Shown piece after piece: positions 46,601 through 61,600 of a DNA stretch of 64,000 bases (its first letter is position 1; each line of letters begins with the position of its first letter). The notes below the pieces were generated by a model that saw only the letters and a program-made list of their open reading frames with translations, was not told the DNA's origin and searched no databases. The translations under genes and the position numbers were made by a program. The stretch spans positions 42,898,368 to 42,962,367 of the forward strand of contig OY740768.1 of the NCBI GenBank assembly GCA_963513935.1, in the 5' to 3' direction. Origin of the DNA: Aphrophora alni (Eukaryota > Arthropoda > Insecta > Hemiptera > Aphrophoridae).

Positions 46601-49600
46601 TAAATGAAAAACGTAAAGAATTCCTTCATTTCTAAGGCAGAGGCTACAAAAACCAAAAAGAAGAATTAAGAAATTCCGAACCGATCAAAAGTTGGTCAAA
46701 GAAAAAATCACGAAAAACAAAAAGGGGTACATCTTAGAAAGTTATCATCCTACAACTTTAAATCAAAGCTGTATGGAATCCAGAAGTCAAGAGGAACAAA
46801 ATGACATTTCCAGAATTCCTGTTAGAACCAGAGATATGGGAATTTTCAAGAAAATTTACAAATTAATTCCAGAAAATCAGACATTACAGGAATCAACCTG
46901 AAGTAACCCCTATCACACAATAGGGGTGGAGTCAAGTGTTTGGATTTTGCAAAAGCAGTGCTGTCAACCCATGTACAAATAAACTAAATAATAATTAGTT
47001 AATCAACAACTAATTAAAGTAAAACAAACATTAAAATAACCAAAAGGGTTATAATAAAAACTAACTAAATTGAAATCTTGAAGAAATAAACCAAATTAAT
47101 CAACTTTAAACATCATAAATCAAAGGAAAATGTTCATAGAAATTGGTACCAGTGGAACAGGGAATAAGTTTTGGAGGTCCATTTCAAAAGAATTTTTCTT
47201 CACTCTTTATCTCCTAGAAGAAGAACATCTCTAACCAGCACCAGGAGGAGAGTCATCTACAATCATCTTTATGTGATCAGCACTATACCGATCGTTTTAT
47301 TGGAAGAAGAAAAGGGTTAAAGCAAACATCACACTGTTTCAATGCGTGTTAAACTTACACTATGAGCTCTGATGCATAAAGTTCACTCTCTCGCTAATTT
47401 TTTATTTGAAGGGAGTTTCATTGGTTCGAATTAAACAGAACATTGAGCTATCGGGACTCTACTGTATATGTATTGTACCTAGTTTATAATGTTTTGAGCT
47501 TTCATTCATATTTGGGTGTTTTTGTTCAGGAAGATATGGCTTATGATCATTGTAAATGTTAATATAGATAGAATTATGTTATGGTACATTATAAAATGTT
47601 ATGTCCCTCCCAAGTTTAATATCTTGTACTGTCACTAAACATGTTATTTAGTGGTGGTTAACATATTTTGAATAATTGATTGCTTATTCTATGTATAGTG
47701 TTATAATCATAGTATATAAATTACACAATAATGAATAGTTTACTATATGATAAATTGATTTTGATAATTAACAAAAATGGTTGTCATCTCTGTTGTTATG
47801 TGCTTTTTTTTAAGACTATGCATGTACTATTAATTAACTTATTTTTTCTTTAGACATAACTGCTCAGAGGCAAACTATCGTAAAGTTTTTAGAAGATTTA
47901 GAACCACTAATGGTGAATACTGATGTCAAACTAAGGAAACTTGGTATAGTAGCACTTGTACAAGTCTTGGAAGCAATACCCGCTAGTTTTCTTTCAGAGC
48001 AGGAACTTAAGTTTCTTAGTTTATATCTTTGTGATAGAATCAAAGATCATCATTCTTTTACACCTGTAGTTCTTCAAGGAATCAATGTGATTGTAAGTTG
48101 TTGTTAATATAGAATATTATTGGTCAGAAAATGTAAGGGGTGTTGTAATAAGAAGAGTAATATGATTGACATAGTTAATTTTCTTTATTTTACAAATATT
48201 TGTGTAACCATAATAATAATATTGGTGTAAATTATACCTTATGTCCAGAAGTAAAATCATAGTAACCATAAAACCATAGTAGTTTGGGAAAGTAACTAGA
48301 GAAGTAGAATTTCAAGTGTGCATTCAAATACTACTCTAATGTTTGTAGGCCTATTGTAATTCATAATTTTTGCTAAAATATTTATAATTAAGAAATTTAT
48401 TTATTTATTTACAAATTGTACTTTTAAATAACAAATCTTAGGGTTCATATAGGCCTATCATAAATTATTATCATTGTATATTTTAATTTAATAAATACAG
48501 TAAAACTCCATTAATTTGGACCCTTATTAATCCAGACTTAATCCGGAGAACCCAAATCCATAATATATTAATATATAATTAATAATATATATATATAAAC
48601 GATGTTGATCATGAACGTCAGAAAGTTTAAAGAGAATTAAATTAAATTTGGGTATGTTGTTTCCTTATTCATTGATAAATAAGAAACCTTTTAAACAGAA
48701 AAAAACATTTCCAAGTACTTTTAACACAATAGTGAAAATCTGGCTGGGAAATAATTATTCGCTCTCAGTCATTGTAGAAAATCATTGCAAAAACTTCAAA
48801 AAGGTTATTTGTTAAAGTTGGTCACCTCCAATACCATTCGGACACTTTCATTATTACTCGTCACCTTTAACCGCGCAAGACAACAAGACAATAATATTTC
48901 AACAATAGATTGCTTTTTCCTGATCAGTGTGTAGATGTTTACTAGAACAAATTCATAAAAGTTATTATTCAGTGTAAATAAAATTTGTTGATTTAGTTTT
49001 TAGTTTCATTATTTACTTTTCAGTTTTATTTATTTAGTTTAGTTCAAGTTTATTTAGTGTTTATTCATTATTGTACAGTATATAACAATTCAAATTGTTT
49101 CAATATTGAAATATTCATTATTAAATAATAATAATATTAACAATTTTAACCAGATAAAATTGATGGTTAATTTGTATTTTTATTAATTATTCTCATGTTT
49201 TCTTTTCAGTAGGACTATCGAATTTTGCCCATTATACTAAAATCATTATAATCAAGTTTGTAAGACATCAATTAGTCTATATTGGTTGTAGAATAAATAT
49301 TCCTTTTTTGTACAAAGGTACGTTCTAATCTATTTTGGTTAGTCTTATCTTACAGGTCAACTGCAATAAGCTTTAAACAGCAGAGTCGTCTATTTTTAGT
49401 AATCGGTTTATTGCAGTATAAACCTAGTATTACAGCACAAATTTGACAGTTCAAAATCCTTATCTGTTAACTTAAACATGATTATGACTTCAAGGATATC
49501 CAAAACAAACCAACTTTAACAATTACTACAAACTAAATACAGTAGAGTTTCGTTTAACCGCCATTCTCGGGACCGGTGGGGTGACGGATGAGAGAATAGA

Positions 49601-52600
49601 TGGATAACAGAAATAGACTTCCCAGACTTCTGGAAGTCATCGGTGATCAATAAAAATACTGTACTATTAAGTTTTGAACAGTGTTTATGACACAGAGAAT
49701 ATCTGTACTGTTATTTCTTTTTAACTAAAAAAAATTGGTTTGGGAAAACGTTTTATAATTTCTATTTTCTCGTCTAAACCCAACACTACACATTTACGTT
49801 TTTCACTCATGACACACTGAATCTAAGCATTCTAAAACAAAACCTACAAATAAAAAAATCACTCTAATATTATGTACAGTACTGTAGTTTCTACACCGAA
49901 TAAGACAAGACTGTCGGATGCCACACTCGAAACTAACAATGATTTGTTTGCTAAGACACAGGAGTGGGAGGGTAAGGAGGGTTTGGCCACTGTTCTAGGA
50001 ATTGGTGACACGCTCCCAATAGTGCCGTGAATAATGTCACGTTTACAAGTAGACTGAGGCATGGTACTGTACATTATAAAATTTTTGTATAGAAATACCG
50101 TGTTCAACTGTTTAGACGGTGCATTATTCTTTAAAATCAAATTTGAGTATGATACTAACTTGTAAACATTCATACCACATTAAATATATACGGTACATCA
50201 TTACGTATTACATGTATACTAATTTCCCCCCTCTGACGGTTAACAGAAACTGACAGTAAAAAGGGTGACTTTTAACCGAGACTCTACTGTACATTACATT
50301 CACCTAGTAATGCTTAAAACATTCTCACAAACAATTTAATTTATAAATTGTGTTATTACTGAAAATAAGACTTTTTCTACTTGCCTTAAAACTTAATTTA
50401 TAAAGTATAATTATCGTAAATATATTTTTTTATTGACGCCCTCCCCCACTACCTTAACCAAAATTTGATCACTTGTAAATTGCTAATATTTGCCTTTTTC
50501 ATATCAATTTTTTAATATTTTTTACATTGCTATTAACAATTTCCACATTACTTTGCTGTGCTCATTTTCCTTTAAATTCATCGGTATCGAATTATAAAAA
50601 TAAATTTGCAAGAATTCCTGCAGCGCTTTCCCTTGATCAATCTTGGCCTACTGACCAATTTCCTTCCACCCAAAAGTTTATATATTATTGTAGAATCAAT
50701 GACGTCTCCCTTGCTCGCAAGGTAATGAATTTCATCACATTTCCAGGTCTGTCACAATAATTGTTGTTATACTGGCTTCTTAAAAAGAACTTAGACTATT
50801 TTCTAATTAAAACTATCCTAATTCTGTATCTTTCATAAATAGTGTGTAAATTGCTGTAAAAATGGAGTTTACATAACTTGTTAATTACATTGATTTAAGT
50901 TCATTTTTTAATTAATTTAATATTAGCATAAAATATAGATTTGTACTAAATAAAATTGCAATGGTTTCAGGTTGGAATGGAGAATCTACCAGCTCAATCT
51001 ACTTCTACCCTATGTTCTGCTATCTTCAAAAACATTGTTTGTCAATCACAGTCTATATCTGACCGTTACATTTATTATTCTATTTTTCAAACTTTATTTA
51101 CTCAGCGGTTGCAAGGTAATGAAAAAGTTCTACAGAATTTATTTGTTAATCGATAAACAGTGACCCTCAAATATAGATGTTATATATAATATATAATAAA
51201 TTTTTTTTATTACATACTCTACATATCTTCTCCAATTTTGTTCCATTTGAAGGGGTTGGCATATCTCATGCTACTAAGTCCTTTATGTGAAGAAGATTAA
51301 ATACATCTGTATATACTGTAAAATTAATAATTTTACAATTTCAATATTATAAGGTGCCAAATTTTAAGATATATCTAAGATATAATGTATTTTCATTTTT
51401 GTACCCCCAAGTTGTAATTCAAATTTCTTAATGTTAATGTTAATATTTATAGAAATTTGTAATGGTTTTTTAAATTTAAAATAAAAAGTTCTTTTATCTT
51501 GGGTTACTCTGGTTAATTAAAAAAATACAAGAATTATTCATTTATTGTAATATATAATAAACAAACAATCTTAATCTGTAATATCAGTCTTTTCTTTTTA
51601 AAATATTTTTATTCCTTAATTATTGTTATCGACTTCTTCTGTTGTCCATATTTTGCCCACCAACATTTTTAACATCAAATGTTTTTATTTTATGATTCAT
51701 CAGGATTTTCTTGGATTAAAATTTACAAACTGAGCAATGATCTTGTCTCCTCTGAGGTCAACCCTGGACTAACTAAGGACCCTTTTTATGACAATCATTT
51801 TCCCCTCCTGAACTCACCATTTCTTTCAAAAAAGCATCTTAGTATTTTATATAGTACAAATTTAAAAATGGTACTATATTCAACTCTCTAAAAAGAGGTG
51901 CTGAGTATTCTCTATTTTATTTATTTGACATAATTTGAATAATTTTTTTGCAGTGCTGTTATTGGTTTTACTTCTGTGAAATATGCTCCTCCCCAAATTG
52001 TAAGTCCATATTCCAGTTTAGAATTTACAACGCCATAGTAAATAGTCTTTAAATTGGTATCTAAGCATATAAAAGATTCTAACATATTTTATTAATTTAT
52101 CTCTCAGGTAATTAATATGCTTTTTCCATATGAGCTTAGAGTCAACAATCAATCCTAAATATTTGACTTGGTGTACCTGCTCAATAAAAATGCATTGGCA
52201 ATTTAAGACATTGCAGTTCACATCTTGATATTTCAAGAAATCAGGATAAAAGGAATTCCTAGTTATATAAAAATTATATATTTGGTTTTAGGGTTCATAA
52301 CCATATAATTTACGGTGAACTACCAACAGAGCGCAGAAATGTCACTCTGTATATTGGACCTAATTTCGTCTATGGTGTCAGCTTTACAAAATAAAGCTGT
52401 ATCATCTGTGAACGCGACAAGATCATGCTTAAGACGTGCATTACATAGATTGTTCACATATATTAAAAATATACCCCAGAGAGAACTGACCCCTGTGGGA
52501 TTCTGTACTTTCCCCTCCTGAGCTCACTGGTTGTGTTATTGACTTTAGTCTGTTGAGTCCTATCTGTTAGGAATGAATAAAACCATTAAAACAAGATTTC

Positions 52601-55600
52601 TCTTATTCCTGGATAACAGAATCGTATGATCTACCGTATCAAAGGCTTTCAAAACGTCCACCACGTATTTCATAAAGATACTAGCACAATATTTTTTTCA
52701 TATTTATCTTGTATTCAATACCTAATCACAACAAACACATTTAAATGACAATCTCGAAATGGTTAAACAAATGATTCTTCAATAAATTATAGTTGATCAA
52801 TTTCCAAGTGAGTTGAAAACTATACTTAAATAAAAGCCATGGCTTGGCATTTTCAACCATCCAACCATGTTTAAACTTTCAAAAAGTCTTTGCTCTCTGG
52901 GTTCAGTGTCAGCTGATGGATATCTACAACAATAATTATTTGACAATTTCCCAGAAGCTTTTGAAATGTTTTGATGTAGGGACTCATTTATGAACCGTGT
53001 AATAACCGTTGATAAGACCGTTGGGGTCCATGACTTAAAACCCAAGAGTAAATGAGAAAGTTTTGTCTGGAGACATCTTTCATCTTAACAAAATTCATAA
53101 CTCCCACATCTTCAAGAACATTGATGAAAACTAAATCTGGGATATGAAAGGTCTAGTTTTCTTCATTTCACACTTAAAGATGAAACTGTGACTAATGAAA
53201 ATTACTATAAACTACTGCGATCACGGAAGGTAAAAATCAAGTACAAAAGGTACAGTAAACTTTCTATGTGTGATTTGCTTCGGGAAATGCTCAACCTCAT
53301 ACAATCAACAAGACAATCCTTTGCCTTCAAGGTCTCAGTATAGCAGGACTTTCTACTATACAGTCCTGACCTGGCTCTAAACAATTTTCATCTTTTTGGC
53401 CCATTGAAAGAAGGGCTGTGTAGGAACCATTTTTATGAGTAGTGCAATATTAAGAGGTTATGGAAGTAGTGCAAAATTGGCTACATATCCTACCCAAAAG
53501 TATCTTTCAGAAAGGAATTGGCTTGTTAAAATATAAACAAGTGGATAGATAAGAACGAATTATATTGGAAAGTAATCATATTGGATTCCTGTAGCTAAAT
53601 GCAAATAAGAAAAAGTTATACAATTTATGCTAACGACCGAAAATAGTCATTAAATTTCATATAAATAAAACACAAACACAATATTTAATAAAAATTCTAC
53701 CATTTATTGAGTCTTACCTAGGACAATTTATCTTTAGGACAATTTAGGACTTTTTGACTTATCCTAGTTTATTGATTATTATTTTTGTATGTATATACAA
53801 CTAAGTTTTGTGGACTATACTTAGGACTAGTACACTTACTTGGACACATTTGCTTGCATAAAAATGGGCATGTGTATGTTGACCATATCCAGGCTGACTG
53901 AGCTGTTTACCAATTCCTCCACAAATACTTTTAATTTACTGGTCAGATTGGAGAATACATTAAATTTCTAGTACAGTATACAAGTTTGTACAGGCGATGG
54001 AGCTACAATTATTTTCTGCATAAAGACATTTTCTTATACTGACCGTCAAATTACTCTTCATCACAGTATCACACAATTCCTTATCCAGTACATGCTTTCA
54101 TCCTCCCCATTCCCATTTGTAGTAACATTTAATGGACGATGTGTGTTGGGTTTTAGAGGAAGGGAAACTATGTAGAAGTAACAGAATAAATTTATTTGTA
54201 TCATTATTTTATATTATTATAATTTTTTTAAATTACAAGAATATGTCATGTGTATTATTACTGAAATTGATAGGTTACTATAATTTAAGTTCAATTATTT
54301 TTTGTTTCTCCTAGATTTTCTTCTATTGTTTTTCCAATTAATAAAATTCAAAATTTATAAAGTCATATCACCATATCTTGTAAATTTTAATAGGTTTTAA
54401 TGTAGTTTCTGAGTGAATACATAATCACTTCATAAATAAATTATATAGCAGCAGTTGCTTCAAAATGTAGAAGGTGTACTGAAAACAGAAAAATTTCGAA
54501 AGTTTATGTCATCCTAAATAACTCATGTGTTCTATATAATTTATTTAGGCTTAAACTCAATCACCAAATAAATTATTTTAATACCTGTGAAAGCCAGTGC
54601 ATCTGTAATATTCTCCACCAGTAAGTGTGGTAGCTTGCTATTTGTTTATGAAAAATGATTGCTTTCTCATGTCATCCACCTATCAAATACAGTTCCTTAT
54701 GGTTAATTTTATTTGGGCAGATGAATGCAAATTTGTACTAGGCCATAATTTAACTGTAGAAAATCACAATTTATAATAATTTACCTTTTTTGTTGTAGAT
54801 ATAAAACCAATAACTTCAGAATTTGTGCTTGGAATAATATCAGCAATGGATGGTGAACGACATCCTCAAAATTTGTTGCTGTTATTTAATTTTCTTCCTG
54901 TTTTCTTGAAAAATGTTGAGCTTGGCCTACTGACAGAAGACACTTTTGAAGTCATAGCATGCTATTTTCCAGTTGATTTCAACCCAGTAAGTTAAAGAAC
55001 TAATTTGTAGCTAAAATATTATTTTTTAATATAATATGGAAGAAAGGCAATAAAAAAAAGAGAAACATTTATATTTTCCAATCTTACATAATTGTTTGCA
55101 ATAATATTTTCCTAAAGATCTAACATGATTGCTGGGTATCACACAGTATAAAGTTATTGTATAAGTACTTGATGTCGGATAATTCTCAAGGCATGACTGT
55201 GAATACATAGTACCATAGAAGTAGTTCTGATGGATTTCCTTAAGAAGGCATTTCAATTACTTCCCACTCTCTGCATTCAATTAGTTCAATTTGATAAAAG
55301 TATATATTTAGTTAAGATGTTCACAAGAGGACCTTACAAAATGCTTCTTATTTCCATCTTATGCTTATTAAAATGCAGATTGATGTATTGTCAAGAAATA
55401 ACATGAAATATTTTGTGGGGAAGTGGAAACATTACTACTCTAAAATCTATATTAATTTCTAAATTTAGTGACATTCTATATTACAGTACGTTAAAAATTG
55501 TGTAAACATAGGTTAATAATTTATGCCAAGCTTTATTTAGGCCTGGGTTCTATTCTTAATAGGGCTGTGCTCGTTAACGGGTAACAGCTAACCGTCAACG

Positions 55601-58600
55601 TTGACCATCGTCAACGATCAATGCAGTTGACGAAGAAGTGCATTAACTGCTAACGTTGATCATTTGCTTAGTGCTTGCAGGTGACGCATCAGTGGTTGTT
55701 TGTTAGCGACAGCGGCCTACTCGATGTGCGCGACCCAGCTACACGTACGCCTCTCAGTCGTTTGTTAGTTTAGTTGAGCAACTAAAGCGAATAAATTAAC
55801 GTCTGATAAAGTCACTGACGTAATGTTTTGTTTTGTGGCTCACAGTTCGATAGTGCAGCAACCTATCGGCGTATTTTGGTATTCTCTGGATTGGGTAAAG
55901 ACGTGTGTTAGACGTAGTATATTGTATGCTTTAATAACCGTTACAATGGTTACTCAATATAACAATAAAATCAGTGGATATTTTCACTTTTTTGTCGGCA
56001 CGATCGGACTGATAAAAAATTTTACAAGAACATTTTGGTTTAGTAATGTATAATTCACAAAGAATACAGTTGTAAAATGAATATATGTATTTATAAAATA
56101 AATATTAGACAAATAAAATAGTGAGCTTGCCAACATAAAGAAATGAAATAGCCCATTTAAATTTTTTTTTTTTCACGTAAATTACCTCGGTCCGATCGGA
56201 CCTAAACGTTATACTACGATTAAAATTAAAGCCGAAAAATTGCATTTCGGTCCGATCGGTCTCTAAACTATATATGCATAAATGTAAATAAAATTAGTAA
56301 ATACTATTGCCTTATATTATTTAACATAGGTAGATGCAAAAATAATAATGGAAAAATAATTTGGTGATCGTGGCACTCCAGGCAAGAGTATCGTTTTAGG
56401 CCTTGGCAGCTAATTGTTAATTGCAATTCATTGTTAGAAAATGGCATTTAATAGTTATTATTTAATTTAATTTTAGTTGTGTTTATTAAAAAAGAGCTGT
56501 TTCCTTAAGTTAAAAAAAAACTTGATATTAAACAAAATACAATTATAGTAGGATTGTGATTATCAGAGTTATAGTGGACTGGGATTATCTTTGATAATAC
56601 GGACAGCATTATAATTGTAGATTAAATGAAATAAAGAAGGGTGTATGGTAAAAGTTACGTTTATTTAAAGATTATTTTTAATTCCATATAACCATACATT
56701 AGTAATAAGTATTTAAACACAAGATTAAGTTAATATAAAACAAACTTACATAATTTTCCAAAATTCAGAGTGCTCACTTTTCAGTTTCATTCGTGTATTT
56801 TGGGTTGCCTAAAATAGCCTATGGAATTTTTTAGATCTAATTTTACTTTTAGCCCAGCACACAAGTCTGGCCCATTCTGAGTCAGGAACTTATGAAGATT
56901 GTGTTGTGTAGTATCCATCTTTTAAATTACAAATTGTAGTTTTTCATTTATAATGTGGTTAAGGGTTATTGAAAGGGATCCTGCAAACCCCTCCACATAA
57001 TATATTGTGCGTATAACGATTTAATCAAAAATGAATGAACTATGGAAACACATTATATAGAATAGTTTTTCATGACCTTGTAGTATATTTGACCAAGAGG
57101 GGATATTTATTAAATTGTAATTGTGTTGATCAGAATATCATTATTAGCTTGTAAGAAGCTGGCTGTGTTGGTTAATTGATGAGATTTTAGCTGTGAACCT
57201 GTTAGACAAACAGATCTGGACTCTGTGGTGTTAAAACATATTATTCTCATCTAATCGTGCATAGACAGGGCAATCAGTCATACCATCATCCTTGATTGAA
57301 TAAATGATGACCTCAAACAATTAACTATATCACATTTTATATCCTCCAAACAAACACATTGTTTTGGTAACAGATGGTTATTTTTGCTTTTTTCTAAACT
57401 AAAACTGCGAGCTATGCCAGCCTTCCAAATCACAGATACCGTGGTGAACGTGCGAATAACATGAAAAACTTACTGATGCTGACAGCAGGTACATTTGACA
57501 TGCGAGTTCAGTGACCTTGGAAAAATTACTGTATACTTAGAAAAAACTCCCCCTTGCTACCCTCACAGTACTACACACGCTGTGTCCTAGTGTACGTTAC
57601 ACGCTGTGACACTGTACAAACTGTTTAGCCGTCCAATGTGAGGCTTTGTAAACATAATTTTAGTGTAGAAATTTTATGAAAATATTTTTTGAGAATTACC
57701 TTTGACAATCCATTACTCGGATGATTGAGAGTAAGATAATCACAGTCCTGTTCTAAGTAATTTAAAATGAAATGGTTGTATTGAAGCTCTATATGGAATG
57801 GATTTTAGAGTATAAGTACGAGGTAACAGCAAGGCTCAGTTGGTAAAGCCACAGGACTTTCTTACTGCCGTTTGGATTTGTAAACCACTAAAAATGTACA
57901 GGTTTTAACTCAGTTGTTGGTACCGGTATTTGATTTTCTGAGCATTATGTTACTTCTCTGTCTTTATTTGTCAAAGGTATATATAAAGTAAAAATGTTAA
58001 GATAAAAAAATTAACAATGAGTTTGAAATCTTTTTTGTTTACAGCAGGCAAATGATGTGAACGCAGTAACAAGAGAAGACTTGGCCGCATCATTAGGATC
58101 TTGCCTGACTGCTATTCCGGAATTTGCAGAATTCTGCATTCCTTTAATTTTGGAAAAATTAGAAAGTAATCTACGTGTTGCTAAGCTCGACTCTTTAAAA
58201 CTTTTGGTATGTTTCAATTATTTGGTAACTATTTAACCCTGCAACCGGTGTATGTTAAAGGTTAAAGGTGTATAATATTATTTTTATACAAAACCTAACT
58301 TATAAGACATCATTTTTCACAGAAAGATGCATAGAATTCATCTATGTAATACATTTTTTTTTTGAAACGGTTTTGGAGTAAGTATGTTAGAAGTCAAAAA
58401 ATGAAGTTAACATTTTTCAGAAAAACCCGTATCATCCAAAATCAATAGCTTACCACCTTTTTCCAAGATATACAAAAGTTTTGTGTAGTATTTGTGAATA
58501 TATATAGGAAAAAAAAATTTTGTTACATTTCCAAATTTAAAAAAATATTTTGCGAAAAAGGTAAATTGATAATTTTTTTTTTTTAAATTCACAAAAATAG

Positions 58601-61600
58601 TAATATATATTTTATACACAACTTCTATATATCATTATATTCAGAAAGGTGCATAGAATTTAGCTGTGTAGTGAAAAAAAATGTTAGATGTAAAAACTTT
58701 AGACTATGTAAAATAGCCAAAAATCGGAAAGTAACGTAGGCAAGAATTTCACAGAAATGGAAATGTACACCATACTGAAATTTTTTTTTGAAATTTTTCA
58801 ACTATTACTACAGATTTGTAATATATTTGTGGATAAAAGTTGCTAGAAAGAAAAATCAATTTATAAAATTTTCATTAGACATGGATCATTTTTACGTAAA
58901 AAATGAATATTTGATAACTATTTTGAAAAATTCACAAAAAATATAATTATTATTCAAAACCCAAGTATTTATTACCTATGTTCTCACAACGATACATAGA
59001 TTTTATGTGTGTAATGCAAAAAGTTTTAGATGGAAGTATTTTGGAATTATTATGAACGGAATCAACAAATTTACCCTGTAACCGAGGCAAAATTCCACAG
59101 AAATAGGTATATAAACCATATAAACAAATTATTTAGAATTTTTTCAAAAAATACAAAAGTTTTACAATATAGTTGTGAATAAATGTTGGTAAAAGTCTAA
59201 ATCAATTTATAGAATTTTTATAAGGAAATATCTATGTTTGTATAAAAAACAAGTGGTAAGACAAGGTTAGGTCATTTTCCTGGATGCCATTATTTATATT
59301 TTGAATAAAAGTACAACTTGATAGGCCCAGAAAAAAATACCGATAATATGATAAATCACTCCGAAAACACACTCTACGAACAATAACACATTTATTACAA
59401 CTTGTATATACAACTTATAAATAAATAATTTGATAAAAATCTACCTTCACAATAGCCTACACGTTGAGGTTAGGCTAGGCTAGGCCTGTGAAAAAAAACC
59501 AATAATATGAAATATCACTCTAATAAATACACTCTACAAACATTGACACATTTATTATAAGTTGTAGATACATTTATATATTACGTATATACATATTATA
59601 ATAAATAAATGGCTTCTTGAAACAATAAATTCACAAAACACATGGCTAGACTAGGCCTGTAAAATACGTCGATGATATGAATTATCACTCAAATACACTC
59701 TACAAACATTGACACATTTATTTTAAGTTGTATAAACAAATTAAAATAAAAAAAAATGCTTTATGAAACTATATTCACTATAAAAACACAAGAGGTGTTA
59801 CATTTACAACTTTCCACGTCGGCAAAAAGGTTGCAATCGAAAAACAAAATGATGATATCTCTACGTTTTCTAACGTATCACAGCCTTTGTATTTTTTCTT
59901 CTACAGATGTGTTTCAAATACAAGGTTAAACATTGAAACCTCCTCTTTACAGTTATATCAAAAACAACAAGATTGTATAAAAATGAAGATCGGATTCTTC
60001 AAAACTGTCTAGACACCACAAAGCACAAACCGGTCAGAAAATTCAGAGGTCATTTCCTAGAATGGTTATAATTAGTAACCTATATAACTTAGGATAATTT
60101 CGACTTCATAGTTCGAAAGAGAAAGAAAAACACCATATAATATTATCAACTTGTAACATTTGGACAAATATTACCATTTCGTTAAATCATATGAACACAG
60201 AGGTTACAATTTCTAAAAAACATCGACATGACAGACTGAGACGAACCTAGCGCAATGAATGCCTACTTGAGTCAAGTAGTGTGTTTCTACTGTTAGCAAC
60301 AAAAAATTTTCTAAACTTGGTTATGAAAGATTGAAACATCACCTCTAAAGTGATATGTAATTCATTTCGATAAAATAATATTTACTAGGATAAAAGTTGA
60401 ATTGAAAAAATGTAATTTTTAACGTGTGGAAATGTGTTAAAATTCTTGTTTTTGTTTAATTTTTATATAATAAAAACTATAACACGTCGAAGCATTTGAA
60501 AATGCCAGATTGGAAGAGAAAGATGCGATCTATCGCACAGTGTTATGTTCGATCTGTTTGACAGAAATGTCGAATTGGGAATATTAGACAAACATGACGT
60601 AAGTTTTGTTTATAAGTTGTCTGCGCAAAATCTTTGACGTTACATATAAAAAATATGCGAACTTCAGCAATTTTTGGAATATTATTTATAACGTTTTATG
60701 GTATTTTTTTGCATGATTATGCATCTACGGAACATTAGCTTTTCAACGGTATTTTATTTATTGCGATAGGACGATTCTTAATGGGCGAAATGTTGAATTG
60801 CAAAATACGTGTTTTAGAGTCGGTGAACTAAACCATGCGTCAACACTCGAACCGAACTCGGATCAAGTGACGGTTCTAGGGTTAAAAGGTTTTACTTCAA
60901 TTTTGTAGGAGTTGCAAATTTATTTGGAGATGATTCGTATTCAATTTCCACATTTTAGTTTCTTGTAAAATTACTAAATGGCTTTAAAACATTGCACTAC
61001 TATTTACTGCACACTTACACAATATTAAAATCTTAGTAATGCAAAAGCATTCAAAATTATAATCTCTTTAGAAAAATTCAGTTTGGGAATTATTGATCAA
61101 TAATTGAAAATAAACCATGAAGACTATTTTATGAAGGCAATTAATAAATCAAATAAAAAATTTTTTTAACATAGCACGTTTTTAAAACGGACTAAAAAGT
61201 ATAAAATAATTTTTCATGACCCTTCGACAATTTTGAGGGAGGATTTTTAGTGGCTATGGATATATTTGGAATACTTGGAGAGAAAAACGTGGTGCGCAGG
61301 CAATCTATGATAGGAGTAAATAGAGGAGTAAATAAATTAAATTACAGGGAATCTCATTTCCGATTCACTGAAATTAGCTGTGAATTCATCCGGATTGTCT
61401 ACTTGTATTATTTACTGGATGTGCCCCACGTTTTTCTCTCCACGTATTCCAAATATATCCATAGCCACTAACACTCCTCCCTCAAAATTGTAGAAGGGTT
61501 ATGAAAAATTATTTTTTACTTTTAGTCCATTTTAAAAACGTGGTATGTTAAATTTTTTTTTTTATTTGAATTATTAATTTCTGTATTTTAGTCTTATGTC

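Noticed and set aside
46692..46901. 69-codon basic frame inside the Tigger element
   Set aside because: No similarity recognised to Tigger or other families and no splice context; probably chance.
57822..57965. tRNA gene
   Set aside because: A box is good but B box is degraded, spacing is too long and no cloverleaf or anticodon arm is evident; called a SINE remnant instead.
61250..61471. 73-codon frame
   Set aside because: It spans both arms of a foldback MITE, so its ends are reverse complements of each other; no protein evidence.
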